A stretch of 64,000 bases of DNA, from NCBI RefSeq assembly GCF_900128895.1, contig NZ_FSQW01000001.1, positions 1,860,001-1,924,000 of the forward strand. Reading direction: 5' to 3'. A program made the translations under genes and the position numbers. The notes beneath the pieces were generated by a model. The model was not told the origin of the DNA, made no database searches, and saw only the letters and a list, made by a program, of their open reading frames with translations. Position 1 is the stretch's first letter, and each line of letters starts with the position of its first letter. The stretch is from Parasphingorhabdus marina DSM 22363. Lineage in GTDB: Bacteria > Pseudomonadota > Alphaproteobacteria > Sphingomonadales > Sphingomonadaceae. Of the stretch, positions 63,026-64,000 are shown one piece after another.

Positions 63026-63100
63026 GCGGGCGTAGCTCAGGGGTAGAGCACAACCTTGCCAAGGTTGGGGTCGAGAGTTCGAATCTCTTCGCCCGCTCCA
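63026..63100 (+). tRNA. tRNA-Gly (anticodon GCC)
   Basis: A 75-base tRNA with encoded CCA. Acceptor stem GCGGGCG (63026-63032) pairs with CGCCCGC (63090-63096); D arm GCTCAGGGGTAGAGC; anticodon stem CAACC/GGTTG with loop TTGCCAA, anticodon GCC; T arm GAGAGTTCGAATCTC. Discriminator T, then CCA. A run of six T follows directly, likely the terminator region. Confidence 0.97.
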
Positions 63101-63130
63101 GTTTTTTCGACAACAATGACTGGTACGGTG

Positions 63131-63148
63131 CCTTCGCGGTGGCGAAGG
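63131..63148. terminator. Hairpin between tRNA-Gly and the SDR gene
   Basis: CCTTCGC (63131-63137) and GCGAAGG (63142-63148) form a 7-base stem with a GGTG loop, 30 bases past the tRNA and 44 bases beyond the stop of the convergent SDR. No T tract adjoins, so the terminator role is tentative. Confidence 0.35.
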
Positions 63149-63192
63149 TCATGCGCCCGATCGAAATTCAACCGCCAGATTCTCGCCCACAC

Positions 63193-63981
63193 TCAGAATG
63201 TCGAGGTCCCGATTCCGCCGTCGACAACCAGGGACTGGCCCGTCACATAGCTGGCCATGTCGCTACAGAACATGGCGACGAGGGCACCGAGATCATCTGC
63301 TTCGCCAAAACGTCCAGCGGGGATGCGGATGGCTTTGACAAAGGCGGCTACTTCTTCGTCATAGCTGCGCCCTTCGGCAGCGGCGCGCGGAGCGAAGGCT
63401 TCCTCGATTCCCGGTGTGTGGTGCATCCCGGGCAAAACCGAGTTGATGGTGACATTGTATTTGGCCACATCTTTCGCGATGGCATGGCAGTAATTGGCCA
63501 GGGCTGCCCGGGGTGGGCCGGACAGTACCCGCATCGCAGCGGGATATTTGGCCGCACCGGTGCTGATGTTCACGATGCGGCCCCATTTGCGCTCGACCAT
63601 CGGATCGATCACGGCCTTGATATAGTCGATCGGGCTGAGCAGCGCGACGCGCAATGCTGTTTCCATTTCTTCTCGCGGCACATCGCGAAAATCTTCCGTA
63701 AATGGTGGGGGTGCGCAGGTCGCCACCAGAATATCGGGATCGGGGCAGACACTCAAAATCTTGTCCCGTCCTTCGTCGCTGCTGTGATCAGCCACGATCG
63801 GATGCACATTCGCCCCGGTTTCCTGGGCGATTGAGTGGCATGTGGCTTCGAGCCGTTCCGCACCGCGGGCGGAAATGAACAGCTCTGCCCCTTCGCGGGC
63901 CAGAGCCAGCGCAGAACTGCGACCCATGCCGGCGCTGCCGCCGTTCACCAATGCTTTTCGTCCCCTGATGCCGAGATCCAT
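63193..63981 (-). CDS. SDR-family oxidoreductase with atypical catalytic residues
   Basis: A 262-residue classical-SDR-length protein. Cofactor site VNGGSAGMGRSSALALAREGAEL (TGxxxGxG type; in part), the NxxG-like region is weak (VATCAPPP). Aligned on NISTGAAKY and INSVLPG, the place of the catalytic YxxxK reads SGPPR, so Tyr and Lys are Ser and Arg. A similar S-x3-R pattern occurs in a branch of FabG-like SDRs that I recall but cannot verify here. C-terminus SYVTGQSLVVDGGIGTSTF is typical. GGAGGCGGAC precedes the ATG. Substrate unknown. Confidence 0.87.
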   Translation of the reverse strand: MDLGIRGRKALVNGGSAGMGRSSALALAREGAELFISARGAERLEATCHSIAQETGANVHPIVADHSSDEGRDKILSVCPDPDILVATCAPPPFTEDFRDVPREEMETALRVALLSPIDYIKAVIDPMVERKWGRIVNISTGAAKYPAAMRVLSGPPRAALANYCHAIAKDVAKYNVTINSVLPGMHHTPGIEEAFAPRAAAEGRSYDEEVAAFVKAIRIPAGRFGEADDLGALVAMFCSDMASYVTGQSLVVDGGIGTSTF

Positions 63982-64000
63982 GTCCGCCTCCGTTTTATGA

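Overview
The window is chromosomal DNA of a free-living, moderately GC-rich alphaproteobacterium, most likely a sphingomonad (order Sphingomonadales). The inference rests on gene content: a CBP3-type ubiquinol-cytochrome c chaperone, a NDUFAF7/MidA-type methyltransferase, a malic enzyme fused to a phosphotransacetylase domain, a TonB-less SSS galactose-type symporter, and several small secreted proteins of a type common in sphingomonads. No transposase, phage gene, CRISPR array, rRNA or integration site was seen. Genes are densely packed, with many 4-base ATGA start/stop overlaps, several TTG starts and several tail-to-tail overlaps.

Layout. 1-3329: the 3' part of a GGDEF-EAL-PilZ gene and a secreted propeller-like protein. 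3454-9504: a six-gene glycerol-type ABC importer (glpS, glpT, glpP, glpQ, a DUF2160 membrane protein and a solute-binding lipoprotein), preceded by a 25-codon coupled leader ORF. 9817-14496: aspartate aminotransferase, a 52-codon membrane ORF plus periplasmic msrA under a perfect CRP/FNR-type box, a 30-codon ORF behind a hairpin, and an S9 peptidase. 14498-17702 (minus): infC with an apparent AUA start, a DUF305 lipoprotein and thrS. 17831-21994: a small coupled operon (31-codon ORF, four-helix membrane protein, XRE regulator) behind nested palindromes, then a hydrolase, a TPR protein, a DUF3617-like lipoprotein and a YedK/HMCES protein. 21991-26446 (minus): a galactose operon (SSS symporter, galT, galK, TANGO2-like). 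26559-29957: an outer-membrane barrel protein, an ECF sigma factor, its coupled membrane partner and a secreted RTENG-repeat protein.

30112-40331: a small secreted protein, threonine aldolase-like enzyme, DMT transporter, epimerase, pepN, a laccase-domain protein, a DASS transporter, a Cys/Met-metabolism PLP enzyme and a HAD phosphatase. 40435-43989: an Mla-type lipid transport operon (STAS-MlaE fusion, MlaF, MlaD, auxiliary lipoprotein). 43996-52268: midA-like gene and lgt, acyl-CoA synthetase and glnD, DUF177 and CBP3 chaperone, and a BamE-type lipoprotein. 52307-63981: malic enzyme, mutS, argB, yggT-folD, a lipoprotein plus MarC, a thioredoxin/LON-domain/Trm112 operon, tRNA-Gly(GCC) and an SDR.

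Most genes are ordinary housekeeping or transport genes. The observations most worth checking are: the AUA start of infC; complementary degeneration of the two ATPases of the glycerol-type importer; a perfect CRP/FNR-type site at -35 of the sORF-msrA operon; a shared TGACA-N3-TGTCA palindrome upstream of two unrelated loci, one of them a compact sORF/membrane/XRE operon; and the ECF sigma locus with its RTENG-repeat secreted protein.
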